A stretch of DNA of 64,000 nt from Paraburkholderia phytofirmans OLGA172 (GTDB lineage: Bacteria; Pseudomonadota; Gammaproteobacteria; Burkholderiales; Burkholderiaceae): the NCBI RefSeq assembly GCF_001634365.1, contig NZ_CP014578.1, positions 930,001 through 994,000 on the forward strand, given 5' to 3'. Positions within the stretch are counted from its first letter, which is position 1, and every line of letters begins with the position of its first letter. This document shows, piece by piece, positions 54,590 through 62,426 of this stretch. The notes beneath the pieces were generated by a model. That model worked only from the letters and a program-made list of their open reading frames with translations, made no database searches and was not told the DNA's origin. The position numbers and the translations under genes were made by a program.

Positions 54590-55275
54590 AGATCCGCCTT
54601 TCGCACGCCGGTCGAGTAACGCTTTTCGAGGTACATCAGCACGAAGTTGGACACTGTGGTGATGACGAGATAGATCGCCCCTGCAAGCAGGGTGAAGAAG
54701 AAGAACCGCAACGTGCCCTTGCCCGCATCCTGCGAGGCCTTGACCACATCCGCGAGACCGATGATCGACACCAGCGCTGTGGCCTTGACCATCACCTGCC
54801 AGTTGTTGCCGATGCCAGGCAGCGCGAAGCGCATCATCTGCGGGAACATCACCCGCGAGAACACCTGCCAGCCGGTCATGCCGTAGGCCGCGCCCGCTTC
54901 GAGCTGGCCGCGCGGCACGGCGAGAAACGCGCCGCGGAAGGTCTCGGTGAAGTACGCGCCGTAGATGAAGCCCAGCACGGCGACGCCGGCCACGAACGGG
55001 TCGATGTCGATCTGGTCCCAGCCGAGCAGGTCGGTCAGGTTATTCAGCCAGATCTGGATGCTGTAGAACAGCAGCAGCATCAGCACCAGGTCGGGCACGC
55101 CGCGCACGAGCGTCGTGTAGACGGTGCCGACACCATAGGAGAAGCGGTTCTTCGACAGTTTCGCCGCCGCGCCGAGCAGGCCCAGCACGAAAGCGAACGC
55201 CAGCGACAACACCGCCAGTTTGACGGTTTGCCAGGTGCCGTTTAGAAGCAGCGGGCCGTAGCCTTGAAGGAACAT
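54586..55275 (-). CDS. Polar amino-acid ABC importer, permease subunit (HisQ type)
   Basis: 229 aa with about five helices. It shows LLNGTWQTVKLAVLSLAFAFVLGLLGAAA, TLVRGVPDLVLMLLLFYSIQIW, and the EAA loop LEAGAAYGMTGWQVFSRVMFPQMMRFALPGIGNNWQ. The ATG at 55275 begins family similarity; AAGG lies just upstream. It is the first gene of the set. The substrate-binding protein that normally precedes hisQ is missing; the region upstream is noncoding and then a divergent pirin gene. Confidence 0.94.
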   Translation of the reverse strand: MFLQGYGPLLLNGTWQTVKLAVLSLAFAFVLGLLGAAAKLSKNRFSYGVGTVYTTLVRGVPDLVLMLLLFYSIQIWLNNLTDLLGWDQIDIDPFVAGVAVLGFIYGAYFTETFRGAFLAVPRGQLEAGAAYGMTGWQVFSRVMFPQMMRFALPGIGNNWQVMVKATALVSIIGLADVVKASQDAGKGTLRFFFFTLLAGAIYLVITTVSNFVLMYLEKRYSTGVRKADL

Positions 55276-55957
55276 ATGGGTCCTTGACGATGCGTTTGCG
55301 ACGCACCGCGAAAGACGCGGCCAGCTCTGCACCGCGTTTGCCGCGAGCCTGGGCTCGCCGTTTCCTGCGGCGCACAGCGCACCGCTGTGCAAATCATGAC
55401 TGCACGACCGTTACCGGTCTTGCAGCGCGCTTGTCGACTCTGGTTTTGAATCGGGGTTGATGCTGCTTTTGATGCTATTGCCGACTGTATTACGAAGCCT
55501 CGGGAAAGCCCATGCGGGCGAGCCCCGAGTTTCGCGGGTGCTGCGTGTTGCTGATTGCCTGACCGGCCGCTGGGCTGGAGGCCCGCTCAGTGACCAACTC
55601 AGTGACCAACTCAGTGACCAACTCAGTGACCAACTCAGTGACCTGTGCCGCGTATGGGTTTTGCTTCGGTCCCGCTTTGGTTCCGCCGATGTCTTTTGGG
55701 CGTATCAAGCGGATTTGGCGAAGGGCCGAAACCCGCCGCCGTCTTATCGCGAGCCCGGCCGCCGGCGCGCCTTCCGCGCCCACGCATCTCGAAAAGGGCG
55801 GTATTTTACCCGAACAGGGGCGGCGCGCCAGTGCGGGACGCGGCCGGCGCACGATTGCACGGATTTATGAAACGATCCGGTGCGCCGTCGCCGATTGTTT
55901 AGCGGGCTTCGCGCCCCTACATTCTGTGCATCGCCATTTACTCACAGGGAGACCCCC
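55276..55957. other. Divergent intergenic region between hisQ-like gene and pirin gene
   Basis: About 680 bp with no supported gene. It contains the 12-bp repeat array at 55586-55643. A minus-strand frame (55490-55852) would translate the array as repeated VTEL, but it has no recognised domain or ribosome binding site. A CAGGGAG ribosome binding site for the pirin gene lies at the right end. Confidence 0.5.
55586..55643. repeat. 12-bp tandem repeat, 4.8 copies
   Basis: The unit CTCAGTGACCAA occurs in four exact copies (55586-55633), with a partial fifth (55634-55643). The array is in noncoding DNA about 310 bp upstream of the hisQ-like start and 315 bp upstream of the pirin start. A related word (CACTGAGTCA) makes up the palindrome at 9901. 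Confidence 0.95.
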
Positions 55958-56668
55958 ATGATCGAGATTCGCCGTTCCGATGAACGCGGCCACGCCAATC
56001 ACGGCTGGCTCGACTCGTATCACAGCTTCTCGTTTGCCGACTACCGCGACCCGCAACACGTGCATTTCGGACCGCTGCGGGTGATCAACGAGGACCGCAT
56101 CGCCGGCGGCCAGGGCTTCGGCACGCACGGCCATCGGGACATGGAAATCGTTACCTATGTGCTCGAAGGCGCGCTCGCGCACCGCGACAGCATGGGCAAC
56201 GGCTCGACCATCCGTCCCGGCGACGTGCAACGCATGAGCGCCGGCACGGGCGTGCAGCACAGCGAGTTCAATGCCTCGCAGGACGAACCGGCGCACCTGT
56301 TGCAGATCTGGGTGATCCCGCAACGCGCGGGCGACCAGCCCGGCTACGAGGAAAAACGCTTCGACGATGCTGACAAGCGCGGGCGTCTGCGCGTGGTCGC
56401 CTCGCCCGACGGCCGGGACGGTTCCGTCACGATTCATGCGGATGCCTCGATCTACGCGGCGCTGATCGACGGCGCGGAACAGGCTGCGTTCGCGTTGCCG
56501 AAAGGCCGGCTGGCGTATGTGCACGTGGCGCGCGGAGCGCTGACTGTGAATGGCGAAGCGCTCCAGGCCGGCGACGCCGCCAAGCTCAGCGAGACCGATA
56601 CGGTGACGCTTGAAAAGGGCGAGAACGCCGAAGTGCTGCTGTTCGATCTCGGCCTGCTCAATGGGTAA
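55958..56668 (+). CDS. Pirin-family protein (YhhW/quercetinase-like)
   Basis: 236 aa bicupin. The N-terminal cupin has the metal-binding pattern [24 protein letters not shown] and [12 protein letters not shown] (three His and one Glu), preceded by the family start [29 protein letters not shown] second, metal-free cupin follows. Bacterial pirins of this type show quercetin 2,3-dioxygenase activity in vitro; the natural role is unclear. The ATG at 55958 has CAGGGAG upstream; the longer frame is not family sequence. Confidence 0.94.
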   Translation: MIEIRRSDERGHANHGWLDSYHSFSFADYRDPQHVHFGPLRVINEDRIAGGQGFGTHGHRDMEIVTYVLEGALAHRDSMGNGSTIRPGDVQRMSAGTGVQHSEFNASQDEPAHLLQIWVIPQRAGDQPGYEEKRFDDADKRGRLRVVASPDGRDGSVTIHADASIYAALIDGAEQAAFALPKGRLAYVHVARGALTVNGEALQAGDAAKLSETDTVTLEKGENAEVLLFDLGLLNG

Positions 56669-56785
56669 GTGCGGATAGGCGCGGTAAGCGCCGATCACCG
56701 GACGTTCATTCATCGCCCGATGGTCGAGGGTTGCTGGTTGCAAGCGCAACGAGTGCCCAGCCTGAAGCGTGAGTTGCACGCAAAC

Positions 56786-56819
56786 AAAAACGCCACGGAA
56801 GGTTTCCCGTGGCGTTTTT
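56786..56819. terminator. Bidirectional terminator between pirin and spy-like genes
   Basis: The 13-bp stem AAAAACGCCACGG (56786-56798) / CCGTGGCGTTTTT (56807-56819) with an 8-nt loop carries A- and T-runs at its ends, so it can stop transcripts from both convergent genes. Confidence 0.88.
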
Positions 56820-56868
56820 GCATTCGGACGACGGCCGCGCGAGCCGCCTTCCGCCTGCATGGTACCGC

Positions 56869-57396
56869 TTACTGATTCGCAGCCGGCGCCGACGCTGCGC
56901 CTTTGCGATGTTCCCAGCGCTCGTGCATCTTCTCGTGACGCGCTTCCATCTTCGCAAAACGCTGCTTCAGCGCCGTGCTGACGGTGGTCTTTTGCTGGTC
57001 GTTCAAGCCGTTATAGAACTTGAGCCACGCATCCGTGGTTTGCTGACGCAGTTGCGCGTCTTTTTGCTCGACTTGCTGGTGCGCGGCAGCCATGGCGTTC
57101 AGATCCAGGATCGGCTGCTGCTGCGCGGCCTTCATCTGGTTCTTGATCTGTTCATGGTTGGCGCGCATGGCCTCATGGTTCTGCTTCATGGTGTCGAGTG
57201 CGGCCTGCCATTGCTTTTCCTGATCCGCGTTCAGCTTCAACTGGTCATGCAGCTGCGTCAGGTCCTTCATGAAGTGGCCATGCCAGCCGCCGGGGCCGCC
57301 GTGATCGGCGGGTTGGGCTGCATAGGCAGCGCCCGCACCGATGGCGAGGGCAGTGGCGGCAACGGCGAGAACGCGCGACATTTTTTTGGTGGACAT
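56869..57396 (-). CDS. Spy/CpxP-like periplasmic protein
   Basis: 175 aa. The signal peptide RVLAVAATALAIGAGAAYAA is followed by a His/Gly-rich start and a long, charged helical region. Repeats of the Spy/CpxP type are visible: LHDQLKLNADQEKQWQAALDTM and FYNGLNDQQKTTVSTALKQRF (LTxxQ-like positions). Spy proteins chaperone unfolded periplasmic proteins and are induced by envelope stress through CpxR/BaeR. The gene is divergent from an OmpR/EnvZ-type pair across a symmetric repeat block, suggesting direct control. The ATG at 57396 has AGGGAGT upstream. Confidence 0.85.
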   Translation of the reverse strand: MSTKKMSRVLAVAATALAIGAGAAYAAQPADHGGPGGWHGHFMKDLTQLHDQLKLNADQEKQWQAALDTMKQNHEAMRANHEQIKNQMKAAQQQPILDLNAMAAAHQQVEQKDAQLRQQTTDAWLKFYNGLNDQQKTTVSTALKQRFAKMEARHEKMHERWEHRKGAASAPAANQ

Positions 57397-57495
57397 GTAA
57401 GACTCCCTGTAATGGAATAGCCGACGATGCAACCGGTAATGTGGACGGCCTGCATTCGGTAAGTCACAGCGTAGAGAACTGCGGCCGGCGCTGTG

Positions 57496-57559
57496 TTACG
57501 TGGCTTGATGCGGCTATTACGAGTCATTACGTACATCTTTCACGGTAACACCCGGTAAC
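57496..57559. promoter_or_regulatory. Symmetric TTAC/GTAA repeat block, candidate response-regulator operator
   Basis: TTACG-N5-TTACG (57517-57531) is a direct repeat with 10-bp period. GTAAC-N5-GTAAC (57545-57559) is the same in inverse orientation. The four TTAC/GTAA cores are arranged symmetrically about position 57537.5, and a further TTAC lies two helical turns to the left (57496-57499). Direct repeats of this spacing are typical of OmpR-family sites (CpxR uses GTAAA-N5-GTAAA). The block lies between spy and the response-regulator gene. Confidence 0.6.
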
Positions 57560-57615
57560 CCTTGCGGGCCGTCTGAAATCGAAAACCCTTCCTGCTGCGC
57601 GTTAAACTTCATCCC

Positions 57616-58341
57616 ATGGCTACTCAAATACTGGTTGTCGACGACGACGTCGAATTACGCGATCTGCTGCGCGACTATCTGGCCCGTCAGGGCATCGAAG
57701 TCTCGGTGCTGCACGACGCGGGCACGCTCGAGCGCAGGCTCGAACGCGAGCGTCCGGATCTGATCGTGCTCGATCTGATGATGCCGGGCGTAGACGGGCT
57801 GACCGCGCTGCGCAAGCTGCGCGCGTCGGGCGACGACATCCCTGTGATCATGCTTACCGCACGTGCTGACGACGTCGACCGCATCGTCGGGCTGGAGCTC
57901 GGCGCAGACGACTATCTCGGCAAGCCGTTCAACCCGCGCGAGCTGTTGGCGCGCGTGCAGGCGGTGCTGCGGCGGCGCCGCACGCTGCCGTCGGCGGCTG
58001 CGCCGGAACAGCGCGAGCCGTTCAACTTCGGGCGCTTCACGCTGGATTTCCAGTCGCGCACGCTGCATCTCGAAGACAAGCCGCTCACGCTGTCGGGCAG
58101 CGAATTCGCGCTTCTGAAGATTTTCGTCAACCACCCCATGCGCACGCTCACCCGTGAGCGCCTGCTCGAACTGCTGCATGGCCCGGAATACGACGGCACC
58201 GACCGCGGCATTGACGTCCAGGTGTGGCGTCTGCGTCGCATTCTCGAAACCGATCCGTCCACGCCGCGCTTCATTCAAACGGTGCGCGGGCGCGGCTACG
58301 TGTTCGTGCCGGATGGCGAACAGCATGCGCCGGCCCATTGA
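57616..58341 (+). CDS. OmpR-family response regulator
   Basis: 241 aa. The receiver domain (1-120) has the acidic pair DDD near residue 10, the phosphoacceptor Asp in LIVLDLMMPG, Thr in MLTARAD and Lys in GKPF. The C-terminal winged helix (about 135-235) includes LTLSGSEFALLKIFVNHPMRTLTRERLLELL and the recognition helix DRGIDVQVWRLRRIL. It is followed by its kinase with a 17-bp overlap and is divergent from the spy-like gene. A role in envelope stress is inferred from that neighbour. Confidence 0.95.
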   Translation: MATQILVVDDDVELRDLLRDYLARQGIEVSVLHDAGTLERRLERERPDLIVLDLMMPGVDGLTALRKLRASGDDIPVIMLTARADDVDRIVGLELGADDYLGKPFNPRELLARVQAVLRRRRTLPSAAAPEQREPFNFGRFTLDFQSRTLHLEDKPLTLSGSEFALLKIFVNHPMRTLTRERLLELLHGPEYDGTDRGIDVQVWRLRRILETDPSTPRFIQTVRGRGYVFVPDGEQHAPAH

Positions 58342-59641
58342 TTCGCTGTTCGGGCGTCTGGCGCTGCTAGTTATTGCGGTGCTGCTGCTGTCGCATTTCG
58401 CGTGGTACGCGCTCATGCGGCTCGAGCGCAGCCAGCTGCAAACGCGCTACGCAGTCGAGGAAGCCACCTTCCTCGTCGAAGCGGTGCGCCAGCACGTCGC
58501 CCGCACGCCGGATCAGCCCTTGCCGTCGCGCGTCAGGCTGGTCGATCCGGCGAGCTCCGACGTGCCGCCGGATAGCACCACTCTGCCGGCGCCGCTCCAA
58601 CGTTTCACCGATGACGTGCGCGATCGCATGCCTGCCGGCACGCAGGTGCGGATCGGCCCGCCAAGCCGTCCGCCCACGCTGTGGGTGCGCGGCACCGCCG
58701 ATCGCAGCTGGATCGTGGTGCCGGTGCAGCAATTGCGCACGCCCCGTTCGCTCGACCGTACGGTGCTGTGGCTCGCGATCATTTTCTCGTTCGCGGTGAT
58801 GGCGGCGCTCTTTGCCGCGTGGGCGCTGCAGCAGCCGTTGCGCTCGCTTGCCCAGGCGGTGGCGCGCTTCGGCCGTGGCTTGCCGGTGCCGCCGGTGCCC
58901 GAGCGCGGTCCGCGCGAGTTGCGGCAGTTGACGCACGGCTTCAACCAGATGGTTCAGGAGGTGGCGCGCACGGAAAACGACCGGGCCGTCATGCTGGCCG
59001 GTGTCGCGCACGATCTGAAAACGCCGCTGGCACGCTTGCGGCTGCGCGCTGAAATGATGGAAGAAGTGAAAATGCGTGACGGCGTCGTGCGCGACGTCGA
59101 TTCGATGACGCATATCGTCGAACAGTTCCTGGTGTTCGCACACGACGGCGCGGATCGCAGCGAAGCGGTCGAAGTGGACGCGCAATGCGAACGTGTGGTC
59201 CGCAGTTATCGTGCGGTCGCTGCCGGTGCGCCCACGGTGCGGACCGAACTCAATGCGGGGCCGGGTTTCCTGCTGCCCGCGGCGACGCTCGACCGGATCC
59301 TGTCGAACCTGTTGGACAACGCACATGCCTACGGCGCGCCGCCGGTCGTCGTCGCTACGGCGCGCACGGCGCAAGGTTTCACGCTTTCGGTGGGCGACAA
59401 CGGCAGCGGTATCGCCGCGCAGGACCTCATCAATGCCAGCCGGCCGTTCGTCCGGCTCGACCCGGCGCGCGGCGGCAACGGTCATAGCGGGCTGGGGCTC
59501 GCGATCGTCGAGCGTCTGGTGCGGCGTGCGGGCGGGGAGTGGGAGATCGGCAACCACGGCGGCCGTGGCTTGCGGGTCTTGATGAGCTTTCCGTTCGAAG
59601 TGGTGCCGCGGACCATGGCAGCCTCGGAAAGCGTCTGGTAG
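58325..59641 (+). CDS. EnvZ-like membrane sensor histidine kinase
   Basis: 438 aa. It has an N-terminal helix (10-31), a periplasmic domain of about 120 residues and a second helix (about 140-162). A HAMP linker is followed by the His box LAGVAHDLKTPLARLRLRAEMM (phosphorylated His in AHDLKTP). The ATPase domain shows the N box (LSNLLDNAHAYG), G1 (VGDNGSGI) and G2 (GHSGLGLAIVERLV). It pairs with the upstream response regulator, whose stop lies 17 bp inside this gene. The ATG at 58325 gives a proper N-terminal helix. Confidence 0.95.
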   Translation: MRRPIDSLFGRLALLVIAVLLLSHFAWYALMRLERSQLQTRYAVEEATFLVEAVRQHVARTPDQPLPSRVRLVDPASSDVPPDSTTLPAPLQRFTDDVRDRMPAGTQVRIGPPSRPPTLWVRGTADRSWIVVPVQQLRTPRSLDRTVLWLAIIFSFAVMAALFAAWALQQPLRSLAQAVARFGRGLPVPPVPERGPRELRQLTHGFNQMVQEVARTENDRAVMLAGVAHDLKTPLARLRLRAEMMEEVKMRDGVVRDVDSMTHIVEQFLVFAHDGADRSEAVEVDAQCERVVRSYRAVAAGAPTVRTELNAGPGFLLPAATLDRILSNLLDNAHAYGAPPVVVATARTAQGFTLSVGDNGSGIAAQDLINASRPFVRLDPARGGNGHSGLGLAIVERLVRRAGGEWEIGNHGGRGLRVLMSFPFEVVPRTMAASESVW

Positions 59642-59674
59642 GTTGAGCGGGGCAAGGGCGCGACGATCTTTGCG

Positions 59675-59941
59675 CTAGTCTGAAAACAGTGTGTTCAACG
59701 CATTCGCCGCGTCACTATCAACCGTATTCCACGTTACCGTTTCGGCTTCGAAGATGTAGTGTGTGGTGTACTTGCCGAGACGCGCGAATATTTCTTCCTG
59801 AATCAGTTCCGGCGCGACCTCCAGTTTCAGATACCAGGCGGTCGAGGACAAGCGCGTCTGGAACGCGCCATATTCGGCCAGCAAATGGTCGAACGCGTCA
59901 GCATCCTGATCGCGACAGACAATGACCAGATTTCCCTTCAT
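59675..59941 (-). CDS. Small Cas2/VapD-like ferredoxin-fold protein
   Basis: 88 aa. The pattern (hydrophobic first strand NLVIVCRDQ, YGAFQTRLSSTAWYLKLEV, helix LIQEEIFARLG, then strand THYIFEAETVTWNTV) resembles the small proteins often annotated as SinR family or Cas2/VapD-like. No CRISPR array or cas1 is in the window, so it is not part of an adaptation module here. It could be an RNase-type toxin or a housekeeping protein; no antitoxin candidate is next to it. Confidence 0.68.
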   Translation of the reverse strand: MKGNLVIVCRDQDADAFDHLLAEYGAFQTRLSSTAWYLKLEVAPELIQEEIFARLGKYTTHYIFEAETVTWNTVDSDAANALNTLFSD

Positions 59942-60099
59942 GCGAATCTCCCGTTAAAGCGGTAGCGGCAACCTCAATGTCAGGGATGATGATACCTGCT
60001 TCATTACAGGACGCCCGAGGCCGGGGCTTGCTTTGCGTCAGCCGCGACGCTCGTCGGGGTGTTGACGGCGCAGCGGACGGGATGGATTTTCGGGCGCCG

Positions 60100-61791
60100 T
60101 CACCAGGCGTTGGCCACCGTCCGCGCGGGCGGCGCGGTATCGTCGGGCGGAAGTGCTTCGGTGCGGTCGCGGCCGCCCGACTTCGCGGCGTAAAGCGCCA
60201 TGTCGGCGCGGCTCATGATGCGCTCGGGCAGATCGTCGGCGGAGAGTTCGGTGATGCCGATGCTCACGCTCAGGCCCACCGAAGCCGGCAGCCTCGGCGA
60301 AGGAATCGCCTTTAGACGCAGCCGCAAGCGTTCGACAACTTCGCGCCCGGCCGCCAGATTCGTGGCCGGCAGCAGCAGGCCGAACTCTTCGCCGCCTAGC
60401 CGGCCGATCGCATCGGTGCCGCGCAACTCGGCCCGGCAGGTGTCGACGAAATGTTCGAGCGCGCGGTCGCCGGCGGCGTGGCCGAAGCGGTCGTTGATCT
60501 GCTTGAAGTGGTCGAGGTCGGCGATCGCCATGCACAGCGGCTCATTGCCCGCATGCGCACGTTCGATCTCGTGGCGCAGCAGGTCGAGGAAGTAGCGCCG
60601 CGACAGCGCGCCGGTCAACGCATCGTGGCGCGCCTCGGCTGAGAGCAGGGTGTTGGCCGATTGCAATTGCTCTGCAAGATCGCGCGTGGCGCGATGGTGG
60701 CGCCGCTCGCGCACGTACGACACGGTGATCACCCACGCGAGCGCGACCGTGCCGGCCAGCGTCAGAAACACCAGCAGATGGTCGCGCTTGTGATTGCGCA
60801 GCAATTCGGGCCACGCCGCGAGCGGATCGACCAGATGCGCCGACAGCCCCGAATTCAGACCGCTGCGTGCCTGATACAGCGACGGCGCCGGCTGAGCGCT
60901 CATGCCGAACAGCTGGCCGGCGACGGTTGCAGGCACCCAGGGCGCCTGTGCGCGCACCTGCGTGTCGACCTGAATCCGGATGTCGGGGAGGATTTCGCGG
61001 CGATAGGTGGTCATGCGCTCGTCGGCGCTCATCTGGGTGATGCGCGAGTTTGGCAGCGCCCGGCCTTCAAGTTCGCTTTTGTGCGCCATGATGATGACGC
61101 CGTTCTCGTCGGCGACGAAGGTGCCGGCATGCGCGACCCAGTGGCGCAGCCGCGCGATCCCCACCTTGGCCACCACCACCCCGACCAGCAGGCCGTCGGC
61201 GTAAACCGGCGCCGCGATGAAGATGCCCGGCTCGCCGCTCAGGCGGCCGACGCCATAGGCTTCCGAAAACGCGCCGAGCAGGGCATTCGTCAGGTAGCCG
61301 CGCGTGCGCATGTCGACGCCGACGAAGGAGCGTTCCGCGGCGAGCGGGTTATTGATGGCGCTGCTCGATGCGACGCAGATGCCGTTCGCATTGACGAGCC
61401 AGATCTGGTCGAGCCCGGAGAAGCCTTGTGCATCATGCAGGAAATTGCCGACGGCGAGCATCTGCGGGTCTTTTAACAACGCGGCGTGCAAGGCGGGTTC
61501 CGCCGCTTCGCCGTTCGCGGCATAATTCTGGGATTGCACCAGCGCGTGCTGGACCACGTCCATTTCGGCCATGGTTGCGGGGATGGCCCGAGACATCGCA
61601 AGGTCGCTGGCGATCACTTCCGCCATGTTGTCGACGATCGACGTGGACATTTGCCGCTGCGTGCGCAAGGCCGCGTCCAGCTCTTGCTGTACCATCCGGT
61701 CCGCGACCATGCCGGCCACAAACCAGCAAACCAGCACGATCAGCGCGAAGCTGATCGGTCCGGTTGCCTGGCGCAAGGTTGTCCTGTTCAT
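60100..61791 (-). CDS. Membrane diguanylate cyclase with periplasmic sensor domain
   Basis: 563 aa. It has a first helix (about 12-33), a periplasmic dCache/CHASE-like domain (about 35-320) and a second helix (about 336-357, LLVFLTLAGTVALAWVITVSY). A coiled linker leads to the GGDEF domain (about 390-540): ARHDALTGALSRRYF, then RLGGEEFGLLLP (catalytic GGEEF). An intact inhibitory I-site R-G-T-D lies five residues upstream. It should make c-di-GMP in response to an extracytoplasmic ligand. The ATG at 61791 gives a normal positive N-terminus. Confidence 0.93.
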   Translation of the reverse strand: MNRTTLRQATGPISFALIVLVCWFVAGMVADRMVQQELDAALRTQRQMSTSIVDNMAEVIASDLAMSRAIPATMAEMDVVQHALVQSQNYAANGEAAEPALHAALLKDPQMLAVGNFLHDAQGFSGLDQIWLVNANGICVASSSAINNPLAAERSFVGVDMRTRGYLTNALLGAFSEAYGVGRLSGEPGIFIAAPVYADGLLVGVVVAKVGIARLRHWVAHAGTFVADENGVIIMAHKSELEGRALPNSRITQMSADERMTTYRREILPDIRIQVDTQVRAQAPWVPATVAGQLFGMSAQPAPSLYQARSGLNSGLSAHLVDPLAAWPELLRNHKRDHLLVFLTLAGTVALAWVITVSYVRERRHHRATRDLAEQLQSANTLLSAEARHDALTGALSRRYFLDLLRHEIERAHAGNEPLCMAIADLDHFKQINDRFGHAAGDRALEHFVDTCRAELRGTDAIGRLGGEEFGLLLPATNLAAGREVVERLRLRLKAIPSPRLPASVGLSVSIGITELSADDLPERIMSRADMALYAAKSGGRDRTEALPPDDTAPPARTVANAW

Positions 61792-62426
61792 CGACCCTCT
61801 GATCCGTCTGGCTGTGACATGCAACTAGCTCATTCGTGGCTGCGCGCTGGCGCGGTTTCGCCCCGTGTTTCGCCTCTATGGAGGCGGCTGGCGATACGCC
61901 CTCGGTGTGGGCCGCGCTGTGGCCCGGCATAACCGCACATGGCGTGTCGTCTGTTGATTTTAACCGTCATGGGGCCTGACGCCACCGTTATTGCGGGAAT
62001 GCGAAGTCCATCTGCTTCGCCCATCAGGTCTTTAACGGCAGCGCGTCAGCTTTCTGAATGGCTATACGGGTTTCCCTGGCCGTGCCGTTGCCGCGGCGTA
62101 CGCTGCAATTTGCTGCTATTTGGTGTGAAAGGTTGTGCCTGAAACATAGGATGGTGTAGTGTCGTGCCGTCCAAAACAAGGAATGCCCGCCAGCCTTCGG
62201 GCGGCGCCCGCGGCGACAGGAGCCCGGCTTGACGGTTGTGGTCCCGGGCGGCTGCCCACGGCCATGTCCGTCGCCGGTCCACGTGTCTCCAACGCTAACG
62301 ATTTACCGCGCACTTGCGTTTTGTCATGCCTGATTTCCGCTTTCCGGACCGATCTTCAGATTGCCGCGTTAAAGCCGCGGCCTCCTTTGTGCATTTGAAC
62401 ACTTGTAACAGCGGGGAGCGCGCCTG
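61792..62426. other. Intergenic region upstream of the ABC permease, no gene seen
   Basis: About 635 bp divergent region. Open frames of 60-80 codons exist on both strands but none has recognisable sequence or a good ribosome binding site. The last 30 bp hold GGGGAG before the ATG at 62427. Promoters for the cyclase gene and the permease gene should be here but are not distinctive. Confidence 0.45.

Noticed and set aside
55586..55643. Possible CRISPR array or coding VTEL repeat
   Set aside because: No spacers between units, no cas genes, and the enclosing minus-strand frame has no ribosome binding site or domain.
59675..59941. CRISPR adaptation protein Cas2
   Set aside because: No cas1, effector genes or array in the window; only a Cas2/VapD-like fold is suggested.
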